From positions 372,001 through 436,000 of the forward strand of contig NZ_CANMDU010000001.1 of assembly GCF_947496775.1 (NCBI RefSeq): 64,000 bases of DNA. The letters are read 5' to 3'. Shown here piece after piece: positions 35,331-44,612 of this stretch; position 1 is the first letter of the stretch; each line of letters starts with the position of its first letter. Under the pieces are notes generated by a model, which saw only the letters and a list, made by a program, of their open reading frames with translations, made no database searches and was not told the origin of the DNA. Both the position numbers and the translations under genes were made by a program. This DNA is from an uncultured Maribacter sp. (GTDB taxonomy: Bacteria > Bacteroidota > Bacteroidia > Flavobacteriales > Flavobacteriaceae).

Positions 35331-35979
35331 TTAAGTATTTATCTAAATAATCAGACCGATTTTTTAAATCTTCCAAAAATTTATCATCACTGTTACCAAA
35401 AATAATATTGTAATTATACCTTCTAAAAGTTTGCACCACATCGTTAAAATTTGATGTACTTATCTTTATAGTTACTTGCACTACATCATTTGTCATATCC
35501 GTAACAAATCCGCCAATAAATTTAGCGTTATTGCTTTCTACAATTTGAGCAATTTCACTAAAAGAATAATCCTTAACTCCTTTGGCTATCACTAATATAT
35601 TCCCCGGATCTGTAAAAAAAGGAGTATCTATAAAAACACCCACCACATCGGTAAGATCATAATACCCTAACACTTCTTCCTTTTCTCCTAAAACAGGCAA
35701 CAAATTGGCCTCATTACGAGCAAAGCCTTCTAAAACATCTAGCCAATTGGCTTCTTTTTTAGTAAAAAAGTGATCTAAGTTATATCTATAATCTTCAATC
35801 TTTTCATCTATTTTAAGGTTCTCCAAATCATTTTCACTTAGAACACCTAAATACCTTCCTTCCTCTGTAACTGCTACATGAGAAAAGGTTGTTGTTTCAA
35901 AAAATTGAATAACTTTCTTCATGGAGTCTTCAACCTTAAAAACAGGAATACCGGATAATATATGAGTCTGAATCTGCAT
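35323..35979 (-). CDS. CBS domain protein
   Basis: A 218-residue cytoplasmic protein. Residues about 5-125 form a CBS pair (MKKVIQFFETTTFSHVAVTEEGRYLGVLSEND, then LLPVLGEKEEVLGYYDLTDVVGVFIDT). The rest resembles an ACT-like sensor (NILVIAKGVKDYSFSEIAQIVESNNAKFIGGFV). CBS domains usually bind adenosyl ligands. Its start overlaps with the nadK start by 8 bases, and similar CBS-nadK pairs are common in Flavobacteriia, so a role near NAD(P) or adenylate sensing is an inference. Confidence 0.85.
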   Translation of the reverse strand: MQIQTHILSGIPVFKVEDSMKKVIQFFETTTFSHVAVTEEGRYLGVLSENDLENLKIDEKIEDYRYNLDHFFTKKEANWLDVLEGFARNEANLLPVLGEKEEVLGYYDLTDVVGVFIDTPFFTDPGNILVIAKGVKDYSFSEIAQIVESNNAKFIGGFVTDMTNDVVQVTIKISTSNFNDVVQTFRRYNYNIIFGNSDDKFLEDLKNRSDYLDKYLNV

Positions 35980-36036
35980 ATCTTTAAATATAACGCAAAA
36001 TACTAATTTAAAATATCAAAAAGCATACCTAATTTG

Positions 36037-36044
36037 TATTTTTG
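36037..36044 (+). promoter_or_regulatory. -7 box of pdxJ
   Basis: TATTTTTG, a perfect TAnnTTTG box, 26 bases before the pdxJ ATG at 36071. No -33 TTG at normal distance. Confidence 0.5.
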
Positions 36045-36070
36045 CATTGCTTTAAATCAAAAAAGACAGC

Positions 36071-36784
36071 ATGACTAAATTAAGCGTTAACATAAATAAA
36101 ATTGCAACTCTAAGAAATTCTCGAGGAGGTAATGTTCCTAATTTGTTAAAAGTAGCAAAAGACATTGAAAATTTTGGAGCAGAAGGCATAACTATTCACC
36201 CAAGACCAGATGAGAGACATATTCGCTACCAAGATGCCATGGACCTCAAGAATATTGTAACCACGGAGTATAATATAGAAGGTAACCCCATAAAAAAATT
36301 TATAGACTTAGTTTTAGAAGTAAACCCTACTCAAGTTACACTGGTCCCCGATGCTATAGATGCGCTAACCTCCAATGCAGGCTGGGACACAATTAAAAAC
36401 AAATCCTTTTTAACCGAAGTAATTTCTACTTTTAAAAAGAACAACATAAGAACTTCTATTTTTGTGGATCCAAACTCTAAAATGATAGAAGGTGCCGCAA
36501 AGGTAGGCGCAGACAGAATAGAATTATACACAGAGAGCTACGCGGAAGGATATGCTAAGAATAATTTAGATAGTGTAATTCCTTTTACTTCATCTGCAAT
36601 TTTAGCCCACGAACTTGGTCTAGGAATAAATGCAGGACATGATTTAAGTCTTGATAACATAAACTATTTTAAAGAAAAAATACCTAACCTTTTAGAAGTA
36701 TCTATAGGCCATGCTTTAATTAGCGAATCTCTTTATTTAGGATTAGAGAATGTTGTAAACATGTATTTAAATAAACTAAAATGA
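36071..36784 (+). CDS. pdxJ: pyridoxine 5'-phosphate synthase
   Basis: A 237-residue TIM-barrel enzyme that joins 1-deoxyxylulose 5-phosphate to 3-amino-2-oxopropyl phosphate in vitamin B6 synthesis. The start [53 protein letters not shown] and [14 protein letters not shown] are PdxJ hallmarks. The last bases make ATGA with the next start codon (36781), a standard coupled overlap. Length is normal. Confidence 0.97.
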   Translation: MTKLSVNINKIATLRNSRGGNVPNLLKVAKDIENFGAEGITIHPRPDERHIRYQDAMDLKNIVTTEYNIEGNPIKKFIDLVLEVNPTQVTLVPDAIDALTSNAGWDTIKNKSFLTEVISTFKKNNIRTSIFVDPNSKMIEGAAKVGADRIELYTESYAEGYAKNNLDSVIPFTSSAILAHELGLGINAGHDLSLDNINYFKEKIPNLLEVSIGHALISESLYLGLENVVNMYLNKLK

Positions 36785-37554
36785 GACAAATATTACATTC
36801 TAAAATAATTGGAGAAGGCAAACCAATATGTATTTTACATGGTTTTTTAGGGATGTCTGACAATTGGAAAACCTTAGGCAGCCAATATGCTAATGAAGGC
36901 ATGCAGGTACATCTTATTGACCAAAGAAATCATGGAAAAAGTTTTCATGCCGACACTTTTAACTATGACATATTAGCGGAAGACCTAAAAAATTATTTAG
37001 AACACCACGGTATTGAGCAGACTATACTAATAGGCCATTCCATGGGTGGAAAAACAGTGATGCAATTTGCCTGTTCTTATCCCAACATGACCCGAAAAAT
37101 TATTGTTGCAGATATTGCTCCTAAATTCTACCCTCCACACCACCAAACAATCATCGATGGTTTAAACATAGTCTCAACAGAAGGTTTAACTTCTAGAAAA
37201 GAGGTAGACGCTAACTTAGCTAAACATATTCCTGAAATCGGTATTAGACAGTTTTTATTAAAGAATTTGTACTGGGAAGAAAAAGGAAAACTAGGGTTTC
37301 GGTTTAACCTTAAAGTCTTAAAAAACAAAATGGAAGAAATCGGAGAAAACATAAGCAATTCTGATTCTTACAATGGACCAACCTTATTTTTAAGAGGAGA
37401 TAAATCTGAATATGTTATGCCTAACGATTCTCCCATAATTAAAAGCTATTTCCCAAATGCTGTTATAGAGACTATTGACAATGCCGGACATTGGTTGCAT
37501 GCAGAAAATCCTAAACAATTTTTCAGTAAATCTGTACTTTTTATTAATCAGTAA
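36781..37554 (+). CDS. alpha/beta hydrolase
   Basis: A 257-residue alpha/beta hydrolase (YbfF-like esterase group). The nucleophile elbow is GHSMGG (Ser about residue 87), with the oxyanion strand [12 protein letters not shown] and the loop IDQRNHGKS characteristic of this branch. The acid lies in [11 protein letters not shown] and the catalytic His in [13 protein letters not shown]. Cytoplasmic, acts on a short acyl or thioester substrate that cannot be read. Coupled to pdxJ through an ATGA overlap, followed by a terminator. Confidence 0.88.
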   Translation: MRQILHSKIIGEGKPICILHGFLGMSDNWKTLGSQYANEGMQVHLIDQRNHGKSFHADTFNYDILAEDLKNYLEHHGIEQTILIGHSMGGKTVMQFACSYPNMTRKIIVADIAPKFYPPHHQTIIDGLNIVSTEGLTSRKEVDANLAKHIPEIGIRQFLLKNLYWEEKGKLGFRFNLKVLKNKMEEIGENISNSDSYNGPTLFLRGDKSEYVMPNDSPIIKSYFPNAVIETIDNAGHWLHAENPKQFFSKSVLFINQ

Positions 37555-37572
37555 TAAATGCGTAATTTTATT

Positions 37573-37598
37573 AGGCGCCAACATTGGCACCTTTTTTG
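37573..37598 (+). terminator. terminator of pdxJ-hydrolase operon
   Basis: AGGCGCCAA and TTGGCACCT pair (one mismatch) around a two-base loop, followed by T6. It lies 18 bases after the hydrolase stop and just before the holin-family gene. Confidence 0.8.
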
Positions 37599-37612
37599 TT
37601 TAAATTATTAAT

Positions 37613-37957
37613 ATGAAACGTATATTAAGACTTCTTTTAAGTGCACTCGCTGTAATAATATTAGCGCAAATCTTACCAAGTGTAGGAATAGACAATTATA
37701 TAACCGCTATAATAGTAGCACTAGTTCTAAGTGTATTAAATTTTTTAGTAAAACCTTTATTAATAATTTTCACTCTTCCCGTGACCATAATAACCTTTGG
37801 CCTTTTTTTACTATTTATCAATGCATCTATAATTCTTCTTGCAGATTATTTAATAGATGGTTTTTATGTAAGTGGTATATGGTCCGCTCTAATTTTCAGT
37901 CTACTTCTATCTATTTTACAATCCATTCTGTTCACTTTCCTTAAAGAAGACAAATAA
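37613..37957 (+). CDS. phage holin family (PF04020-type) small membrane protein
   Basis: 114 residues with four predicted membrane helices (LLLSALAVIILAQILPSVG; ITAIIVALVLSVLNFLV; LLIIFTLPVTIITFGLFLLF; and the C-terminal ALIFSLLLSILQSILF). The NFLVKPLLIIFTLPVTIITFG pattern is typical of PF04020. Despite the holin label, these are widespread chromosomal proteins of unknown role, and there is no phage gene nearby. It starts 15 bases after the preceding terminator's T tract. Confidence 0.85.
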   Translation: MKRILRLLLSALAVIILAQILPSVGIDNYITAIIVALVLSVLNFLVKPLLIIFTLPVTIITFGLFLLFINASIILLADYLIDGFYVSGIWSALIFSLLLSILQSILFTFLKEDK

Positions 37958-37995
37958 AACGGAACTTAAGGTTTGAGATTCAGTGATTTAAAAAG

Positions 37996-38026
37996 TTGTT
38001 GAACTATATAAAATATACTACTTTTG
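37996..38026 (+). promoter_or_regulatory. promoter of tig
   Basis: TTGTTG at 37996-38001, a 17-base spacer and TACTTTTG at 38019-38026. The start would fall near 38033, giving a leader of about 30 bases to the ATG at 38062. This shows that the upstream in-frame TTG at 37996 is promoter sequence, not a start codon. Confidence 0.7.
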
Positions 38027-38061
38027 CATCCCATTTTATTTATGCAAAAATAGATTCCATA

Positions 38062-39384
38062 ATGAATATCACAAAAGAGCAGATAGACGATTTAAATGCT
38101 GTAGTAAAAGTTGCCATTACAAAGGACGACTATCAAGACAAAGTAGAGAACATCTTAAAAGATTACAAAAAACAAGCTAACATCCCTGGATTTAGAAAAG
38201 GGCAAGTTCCAATGGGGCTTATAAAAAAGCAATACGGAAAGGCGATTTTAGTAGACGAAGTAAACAAACTTATACAAGAAAATCTTAATAAATACCTTAC
38301 AGAAGAAAAACTAGATGTTCTTGGTAACCCGTTGCCAAAACAACAAGACAGTTTTGATTGGGATCAAGATGATTTTGATTTTGAATTTGAATTAGGACTA
38401 GCTCCTAATTTTGAAGTTGCTTTAAAAACAAAAAAAGCAATTACCAGTTACAAAATTGTTGCTGATGACAAAATGGTTAACGAACAAATTGAGCGTATTG
38501 CAAAACAATATGGAAAACTAGTTAGCAAAGAAGAAGTTAGCAAAAAAGATGAAATTTCGGGTTCATTCTCTAATGAGGAAGAAGCAATAGATAACAAAAC
38601 AACTTTAGAGATAGACAAATTAAAGTCCAAAAAAGCCATTGATGCTTTAGTTGGAAAGAAAGTTGGAGATGTCGTTGTTTTAAAAACTAAAGGGCTTTTA
38701 AAAGAAGAGCATTTATTAGCTAGTACTTTAGGTGTTGATGCGGAAAAAGCAAAAGATTTAAGCATTGAGGTTTCTTTTACCATAGAAGAAATAAACGAAA
38801 GAGAAGCTGCTCCATTAGACCAAGAATTGTTTGATAAACTTTTTGGAAAAGACGTAGTAACTTCTGAAAAAGAATTAAAAGCAAAAATTAAAGAAGATTC
38901 TGAAAAACAATTTGAACAACAAGCAGACCAAAAACTGTTAAATGACGTTACAGAATACTTTATTGAAAACACAAAATTTGAACTTCCGTCAAATTTTTTA
39001 ACTAAGTGGATACAATCTACTGGAGAAAAACCGTTAACAGATGAGGAAGCTAGTGAAGAGTTTCAAAAATCTGAAAAAGGATTACGTTACCAATTGATTG
39101 AAGGGAAAATTATTAAAGACAATGATATTCAAATTCAATTCGATGAGTTAAAAGAATTTGCTAAAGGATTTATTAAAAGTCAAATGGCACAATTTGGACA
39201 ATTAAATCCTCAGGAAGAAGAATTAGATAATATTGCAACCAGAGTTTTAAGTAACCAAGACGAAGTTAAAAGATTATCAGAGCAACTAATGAGTCAAAAA
39301 TTACTTTCTCTTTACAAAGAAAAAGTAAACTTAAAGACTAAAGAATTGACATACGAAAACTTCGTTAAAGAAGTGTACGGATAA
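38062..39384 (+). CDS. tig: trigger factor
   Basis: A 440-residue ribosome-bound chaperone. The start MNITKEQIDDLNAVVKVAI is chosen because the tig promoter covers the longer frame. The ribosome-binding domain carries IPGFRKGQVPMGLIKKQYG (about residues 38-56), close to the GFRxGxxP signature. The middle (about 150-240) takes the place of the PPIase-like domain, though FKBP residues are poorly conserved, as is common in Bacteroidota. The rest is the helical C-terminal chaperone domain. A terminator follows before clpP, so the usual tig-clpP-clpX order is kept but with separate signals. Confidence 0.93.
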   Translation: MNITKEQIDDLNAVVKVAITKDDYQDKVENILKDYKKQANIPGFRKGQVPMGLIKKQYGKAILVDEVNKLIQENLNKYLTEEKLDVLGNPLPKQQDSFDWDQDDFDFEFELGLAPNFEVALKTKKAITSYKIVADDKMVNEQIERIAKQYGKLVSKEEVSKKDEISGSFSNEEEAIDNKTTLEIDKLKSKKAIDALVGKKVGDVVVLKTKGLLKEEHLLASTLGVDAEKAKDLSIEVSFTIEEINEREAAPLDQELFDKLFGKDVVTSEKELKAKIKEDSEKQFEQQADQKLLNDVTEYFIENTKFELPSNFLTKWIQSTGEKPLTDEEASEEFQKSEKGLRYQLIEGKIIKDNDIQIQFDELKEFAKGFIKSQMAQFGQLNPQEEELDNIATRVLSNQDEVKRLSEQLMSQKLLSLYKEKVNLKTKELTYENFVKEVYG

Positions 39385-39412
39385 GTTTTGCATAAAATAA
39401 ATAAGTATCTTT

Positions 39413-39447
39413 ACGGTGCCGGAAATTTATTTTCGGCACCTTTTTTT
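39413..39447 (+). terminator. terminator after tig
   Basis: GGTGCCG at 39415-39421 pairs with CGGCACC at 39434-39440 around a 12-base loop, then T7. It lies 30 bases after the tig stop, so read-through to clpP may be limited. Confidence 0.8.
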
Positions 39448-39474
39448 ACCTATAAAGTTGAATAAATATCGATT

Positions 39475-40155
39475 ATGGATTACGGAAAAGAATTTAAGAA
39501 TTACGCTATAAACCATCAAGGGATTAACAGCATGTACTATGACAAAATCATGAGCAGCATGTACCCAACAAATATGACTCCAAACATTATTGAGGAAAGA
39601 CAACTAAATGCCATTGCTATGGATGTTTTCTCTAGACTAATGATGGATCGCATTATTTTTTTAGGAACTGGGATAAATGACCAAGTTGCTAATATTGTAC
39701 AAGCGCAATTATTATTCTTAGAAAGTGCAGATGCCTCTAAAGATATTCAGATTTACATAAACTCTCCTGGAGGAAGCGTTTATGCTGGTCTAGGTATATA
39801 TGACACTATGCAATTTATTAAACCAGATGTTGCTACTATTTGTACTGGTATGGCTGCATCTATGGGAGCTGTTCTTCTTTGCGCAGGAGAAAAAGGGAAA
39901 CGAAGCGGACTAACCCATTCTCGTGTAATGATTCACCAACCAATGGGAGGTGCACAAGGGCAAGCAAGTGATATTGAAATTACGGCTAGAGAAATCCTAA
40001 AATTAAAAGAAGAGCTATACCAAATAATTGCACAACACTCTGGGCAAACCATAGATAAAGTTCACGATGATAGTGATCGCGATTATTGGATGAAGGCAGA
40101 TGAAGCAAAAAAATACGGAATGATTGATGAGATTTTAGTTAGGGATAAACAATAA
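39475..40155 (+). CDS. clpP: ATP-dependent Clp protease proteolytic subunit
   Basis: A 226-residue serine protease that forms the double-ring chamber fed by ClpX. The triad is S129 in AASMGAV, H154 in VMIHQPMGG, and D203 in [31 protein letters not shown] is the usual early block; [12 protein letters not shown] is the substrate-binding strand. The N-terminal 30 residues are probably a propeptide. clpX follows 92 bases downstream. Confidence 0.97.
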   Translation: MDYGKEFKNYAINHQGINSMYYDKIMSSMYPTNMTPNIIEERQLNAIAMDVFSRLMMDRIIFLGTGINDQVANIVQAQLLFLESADASKDIQIYINSPGGSVYAGLGIYDTMQFIKPDVATICTGMAASMGAVLLCAGEKGKRSGLTHSRVMIHQPMGGAQGQASDIEITAREILKLKEELYQIIAQHSGQTIDKVHDDSDRDYWMKADEAKKYGMIDEILVRDKQ

Positions 40156-40247
40156 TTCCGACTATATTAAAATTATATTTTGTATTTCATAAGATTGAAC
40201 CAAAACATAAAATCTTTCGTTAAACAATAAGAAAGATACAGACTACT

Positions 40248-41483
40248 ATGGCAAAAGAAAATTTAGAATGTTCATTTTGTGGCCGTAAAAAGCCAGAAAC
40301 CAACCTTTTAATCGCTGGTTTGGATGCACATATCTGTGACAGATGTATTGAGCAAGCTCACGGTATTGTTGCTGAAGAATCTAAGCAAACAAAAAACGAT
40401 GACCTTTCTAGCGAACTTATATTAAAAAAGCCTTTAGAAATAAAAGATTTTTTAGACACTTTTATAATAGGACAAGAGCGGACCAAAAAAGTAATGTCTG
40501 TGGCGGTTTACAATCACTACAAAAGATTATTACAACCCTCCTCTAAAGAGGATGACATAGAGATACAAAAGAGTAACATTATTATGGTTGGCCAAACAGG
40601 AACAGGAAAAACCTTAATGGCAAAAACTATTGCAAAAATGCTTAATGTTCCTTTAGCTATAGTTGATGCAACTGTACTAACAGAAGCGGGTTATGTAGGT
40701 GAAGACGTAGAAAGCATACTAACACGTCTTTTACAAGCTGCCGATTATAATTTAGAAAAAGCAGAAAGAGGTATCGTTTTTATTGATGAAATTGATAAAA
40801 TTGCGCGTAAAAGTGATAACCCTTCTATAACTAGAGATGTTTCTGGAGAAGGTGTTCAACAAGGACTTCTTAAATTACTGGAAGGAACCGTTGTAAATGT
40901 TCCACCAAAAGGTGGTAGAAAACACCCTGATCAAAAATTCATAGAAGTAAATACCGAAAATATACTATTTATAGCAGGAGGAGCCTTTGATGGTATCGAA
41001 AGAGCAATAACCAAACGATTAAACATGCAAGCTGTCGGCTATAGTGCTTCTAAAGCTGATGAACAGTTAGACGAGTCTAACATACTACAATATATTATCC
41101 CTAAAGATTTAAAAGAATTTGGTTTAATACCAGAGATTATTGGAAGGCTTCCCGTGTTAACTCACATGAACCCTTTAGATAAAAAGACATTAAGAGCTAT
41201 CCTAACGGAACCAAAAAATGCCATCATAAAGCAATACAAAAAGTTATTCGAAATGGATGATATATCTTTTTCTATAACGGATCAAGCTTTAGAATATATT
41301 GTAGAAAAGGCCATTGAATACAAATTGGGAGCTAGAGGACTACGATCTTTATGCGAAGCTATATTTACTGATGCCATGTTTGAATTACCAAGCAGTGACA
41401 AAAAGGAATTCAAAGTAACAAAGTCCTACGCTGAGAAAAAAATATCATTTGATACTATTAAAAAACTAAAAGCCGTTTCTTAA
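40248..41483 (+). CDS. clpX: ATP-dependent Clp protease ATP-binding subunit ClpX
   Basis: A 411-residue AAA+ unfoldase. The zinc-binding domain is [14 protein letters not shown] with HICDRCIEQ (residues 8-40). Walker A is GQTGTGKT, Walker [13 protein letters not shown], and the pore-loop region is GYVGEDVES. The C-terminus holds [15 protein letters not shown] (sensor II). It unfolds tagged proteins into ClpP. A strong terminator follows. Confidence 0.97.
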   Translation: MAKENLECSFCGRKKPETNLLIAGLDAHICDRCIEQAHGIVAEESKQTKNDDLSSELILKKPLEIKDFLDTFIIGQERTKKVMSVAVYNHYKRLLQPSSKEDDIEIQKSNIIMVGQTGTGKTLMAKTIAKMLNVPLAIVDATVLTEAGYVGEDVESILTRLLQAADYNLEKAERGIVFIDEIDKIARKSDNPSITRDVSGEGVQQGLLKLLEGTVVNVPPKGGRKHPDQKFIEVNTENILFIAGGAFDGIERAITKRLNMQAVGYSASKADEQLDESNILQYIIPKDLKEFGLIPEIIGRLPVLTHMNPLDKKTLRAILTEPKNAIIKQYKKLFEMDDISFSITDQALEYIVEKAIEYKLGARGLRSLCEAIFTDAMFELPSSDKKEFKVTKSYAEKKISFDTIKKLKAVS

Positions 41484-41502
41484 TACGTGATATTTATAAA
41501 AC

Positions 41503-41537
41503 AAAAAAAGCGAAGAGTTAATTCTTCGCTTTTTTTG
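41503..41537. terminator. bidirectional terminator after clpX
   Basis: AAAAAAAGCGAAGA (41503-41516) with TCTTCGCTTTTTTT (41523-41536) around a six-base loop. The A and T tracts make it useful in both directions: it ends clpX and the convergent hydrolase-like gene. Confidence 0.9.
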
Positions 41538-41555
41538 TTTCTATACTTTTTAAAA

Positions 41556-42113
41556 CTAAACTGCCTTTTTATTTTTCTTTGGCAATTTAGTAACTTGATC
41601 CAATAAATCCTTACAGACTTTTTTAATTATTTTTTCGTCTGTATACATAGTGTGACCAAAATTCTCTACACTTTCTACTTCTACACCCAATTTCTTTTCC
41701 CACTTAGAAGACGGTTTATAGGCATCATTTTTTCCAAAAATTAATCTCGTAGGCACCTCCGGTTTCTTATCTTCCATTCGGATTCTAGTTGCAGAAACAG
41801 TATACAAAGATTTCATTGGCATACCTAAATTTGCCGCTTTCCAAGCAATTGTGCCACCTACACTAAATGCTAAATAATGGCTTGCTACTTTTTCTTTTTT
41901 TGCTAAATGAGTCACAGCTGTATCAATGCCACCTTCCACAAATGCATTATGAATATTTTCTTCTGAATTTACTTTTAAATCTAGATTTGCTAATTGCTGA
42001 CTATCGTAAAAAACAATATCAAAATATTGTTGAAGATAACCAAGGTAGGATGTTATCCAAAGTCCCTTTTTTGCCCCCCACATATCTGAAATAATTACTA
42101 GTCTTTCTGCCAT
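41556..42113 (-). CDS. small alpha/beta hydrolase-like protein
   Basis: A 185-residue protein with a compact alpha/beta hydrolase pattern. AFSVGG (in YLAFSVGGTIAWKA) is the probable nucleophile elbow with Ala in place of the first Gly; LIFGKNDAYKP could carry the acid and NFGHTMY the His. The start ERLVIISDMWGAKKGLW resembles the first strand. No signal peptide. It is short for the family (usually over 230), so the cap domain is missing. Substrate unknown. Downstream of the GH3-type gene on the same strand by 74 bases. Confidence 0.65.
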   Translation of the reverse strand: MAERLVIISDMWGAKKGLWITSYLGYLQQYFDIVFYDSQQLANLDLKVNSEENIHNAFVEGGIDTAVTHLAKKEKVASHYLAFSVGGTIAWKAANLGMPMKSLYTVSATRIRMEDKKPEVPTRLIFGKNDAYKPSSKWEKKLGVEVESVENFGHTMYTDEKIIKKVCKDLLDQVTKLPKKNKKAV

Positions 42114-42187
42114 TTTTAGTTGTTTAAATTAATAGTTCTATAGTGTCTAGAACTCTAATGTCTACATTTAACGACAGATATAGGCAT

Positions 42188-43702
42188 TTAATTGTTCATC
42201 TGAAGCAATTCATCGATATATACTCTTTTATTAGACAATCTAGGTATCTTATGCTGCCCTCCGAGCTTGTCTTTAGACTTTAACCAATCATTAAACAAAT
42301 TCTCCCTAGCAACATTAACTACCGGCACTTTCAATGTAATGTTATTATACCGTTTTGCTTCGTAATCAGAATTTAAAGATTTTAGTGCATTATCTAAAAA
42401 CTCCGTAAAGTAATCTAGTTGCTTTGGAGGTTTTCTAAATTCAATAACCCACTCATGAGCACCTTTCTCTTTTCCAGACATAAATATAGGAGCTGCGGTG
42501 TAATCTTTTATCTCTGCTCCTGTCTTAGCACAAACACTTTTTAAAGCTTCTTCCGCGTTTTCAATAATCAATTCTTCTCCAAACACATTAATATGATGTT
42601 TGGTTCTACCCGTAACCTTAATCCTATAAGGACTCAAAGAAGTAAAACGAACCGTATCCCCTATTCTATATCGCCACAATCCAGAATTAGTAGTTATAAC
42701 AATAGCATAGTTCTTAAGCAATTGCACCTCCCAAAGTGGAATTGCATGCTGCTCTATTGTTCCATAAGTTTCCATCGGGATAAATTCATAAAATATCCCA
42801 TAATCCAACATTAACAAAAGATCTTTCTCGTTATTAGAATCTTGGATAGCAAAAAAGCCTTCAGAAGCGTTATAAATTTCGTAATACTTAAAACTCTTTC
42901 TTGGAAATAAGTTTTTATACTGATCCATATATGGACTAAAGCTAACTCCTCCATGAAAATAAACCTCTAGATTTTCCCATACCTGAAAAAGATGCTCTTT
43001 ACCTGTTTCTTCTAGAACATTATTTAAAAGCACTAACATCCAAGAGGGCACTCCTGCTAAACTTGTTACATTCTCTTGCGTAGTTTCTGCTATAATAGCT
43101 TTTAGTTTAGATTCCCACTCACTCATTAAAGAAACCTTATTACTAGGTGTACTACTAAACTCTGCCCATAATGGCATATTATCAATTAAGATAGCAGATA
43201 AATCACCGAAAAAAGAACCATTATCTTCGTACAACTCTTTACTACCGCCCAACCGCAAACTCTTTCCTGTAAACAATTGAGAGTTTTCATTGTTATTTAA
43301 ATACAAGCACAATAAATCTTTTCCAGATTTAAAATGACAATCCTCTAAAGCCTCTGAACTAACAGGAATAAATTTACTCTTAGCGTTGGTAGTACCACTA
43401 CTTTTTGCAAATAGTTTCACTGCGGTTGGCCAAAATAAATTTTGCTCCCCTTTTCTTGTTCTTTCTATAACAGGTTCAACATCTTCATAAGCAACAATAG
43501 GCACTCTTTCTCTGAACGTTTGGTATTTATTTATAGATGTAAAATCATATTTTCTTCCAATTTCGGTATCCTCAGCAAATTCTAATAATTGACTTAAAAC
43601 TTCTTCTTGCACCTCCGCGGGGTATTTTATAAAAAGTTCTATTTGATGGAATCTTTTTTTTAAGAGCCAAGAAGCGATAGAATTAAATAGTGGTATTGGC
43701 AT
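42188..43702 (-). CDS. GH3 auxin-responsive promoter family protein (acyl-adenylase fold)
   Basis: A 504-residue protein of the GH3 family (plant name; here a bacterial acyl-acid adenylating relative). The ATP-binding P-loop-like segment is LFAKSSGTTNAKSKFIPVS at about residues 88-106; YNASEGFFAIQD is the YxASE acidic motif that chelates ATP; VITTNSGLWRYRIGDTVRFTS follows, and GRTKHHINVFGEELI is the hinge. It should activate a carboxylate as acyl-AMP and join it to an amine or thiol; the substrate is unknown. Bacterial versions are common in Bacteroidota. Confidence 0.88.
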   Translation of the reverse strand: MPIPLFNSIASWLLKKRFHQIELFIKYPAEVQEEVLSQLLEFAEDTEIGRKYDFTSINKYQTFRERVPIVAYEDVEPVIERTRKGEQNLFWPTAVKLFAKSSGTTNAKSKFIPVSSEALEDCHFKSGKDLLCLYLNNNENSQLFTGKSLRLGGSKELYEDNGSFFGDLSAILIDNMPLWAEFSSTPSNKVSLMSEWESKLKAIIAETTQENVTSLAGVPSWMLVLLNNVLEETGKEHLFQVWENLEVYFHGGVSFSPYMDQYKNLFPRKSFKYYEIYNASEGFFAIQDSNNEKDLLLMLDYGIFYEFIPMETYGTIEQHAIPLWEVQLLKNYAIVITTNSGLWRYRIGDTVRFTSLSPYRIKVTGRTKHHINVFGEELIIENAEEALKSVCAKTGAEIKDYTAAPIFMSGKEKGAHEWVIEFRKPPKQLDYFTEFLDNALKSLNSDYEAKRYNNITLKVPVVNVARENLFNDWLKSKDKLGGQHKIPRLSNKRVYIDELLQMNN

Positions 43703-43817
43703 TTTTGGGTATCTTTATACTGTTTTAATTTACATCTATTTTAAGATACAAATTCATTCTAAAAATAGCTTTAAAAGTTATCATTTTCAAATAGATTTAC
43801 CAATAAGATTATATATT

Positions 43818-44612
43818 ATGCAGTACGAAGGTGTTTTAAAAAAAATGCAAACAGAATTAGGATCTCCAATTCAATATTACTTAGTTTTTGATTCTGATTT
43901 TCTAAACATTAATCAAGTACTAGATAAAAATCTTACCATTGATTTTATTAAATACCAGTGTTTAAATTGTAAAAATGACAGAGCAATATATCGACAGGGT
44001 TTTTGCAAATCTTGTTTTTTTGAAACGCCATCTGCGGGGGATTGGATTATGCGCCCAGAGTTAAGCACGGCACATTTAGGCATAGAAGACCGTGACTTAG
44101 ACTTTGAAAAAAAAGCGCAATTACAGCCCCATATTGTTTATTTAGCAAACTCTAGCAATGTAAAAGTGGGAGTAACTCGAAAAGCACAAGTACCTACGAG
44201 ATGGATAGACCAAGGAGCACATGAGGCCATTGAGATAGTAGAAGTTCCTAATCGTTACTTAGCTGGTGTAACAGAAGTTGCTTTAAAAAACTATGTTGGC
44301 GACAAAACCAATTGGCGAAAAATGCTTACTAACAGTACAGATGATGAAAATTTAGTGGAATGGCGAACAAAATTAAAACCATACATTCCTTCTGAGGTTC
44401 AAGAATATTTTATAGAGAATAATACGGAAACCCACTTAGAGTTCCCAGTTCTTAAATACCCCGATAAAGTAAAAAGCCTTAACCTTAGCAAAACACCAAG
44501 CTATACAGGAAAATTAAAAGGAATTAAAGGACAATATTTAATCTTTGAAGACAATACCGTTTTTAATATTAGAGCAAACGAAGGCCTTTATGTTGGATTA
44601 ACTATTAATTAG
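43818..44612 (+). CDS. DUF2797 domain protein
   Basis: A 264-residue cytoplasmic protein of the DUF2797 family. Two CxxC pairs form a likely zinc site (YQCLNCKNDRAIYRQGFCKSCFFETP, about residues 52-77). HIVYLANSSNVKVGVTRKAQVPTRWIDQGA is a GIY-YIG-like segment (VYL ... KVGVTR) typical of this family. No function is known. It converges with the AsmA-like gene and overlaps it by 8 bases. Confidence 0.82.
   Translation: MQYEGVLKKMQTELGSPIQYYLVFDSDFLNINQVLDKNLTIDFIKYQCLNCKNDRAIYRQGFCKSCFFETPSAGDWIMRPELSTAHLGIEDRDLDFEKKAQLQPHIVYLANSSNVKVGVTRKAQVPTRWIDQGAHEAIEIVEVPNRYLAGVTEVALKNYVGDKTNWRKMLTNSTDDENLVEWRTKLKPYIPSEVQEYFIENNTETHLEFPVLKYPDKVKSLNLSKTPSYTGKLKGIKGQYLIFEDNTVFNIRANEGLYVGLTIN

Noticed and set aside
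37613-37957. Prophage marker (holin family gene)
   Set aside because: The family is chromosomal in most bacteria and no phage genes surround it.
37996-38061. Longer trigger factor starting at TTG 37996
   Set aside because: This segment holds the -33 and -7 promoter boxes and codes for residues unlike trigger factor.
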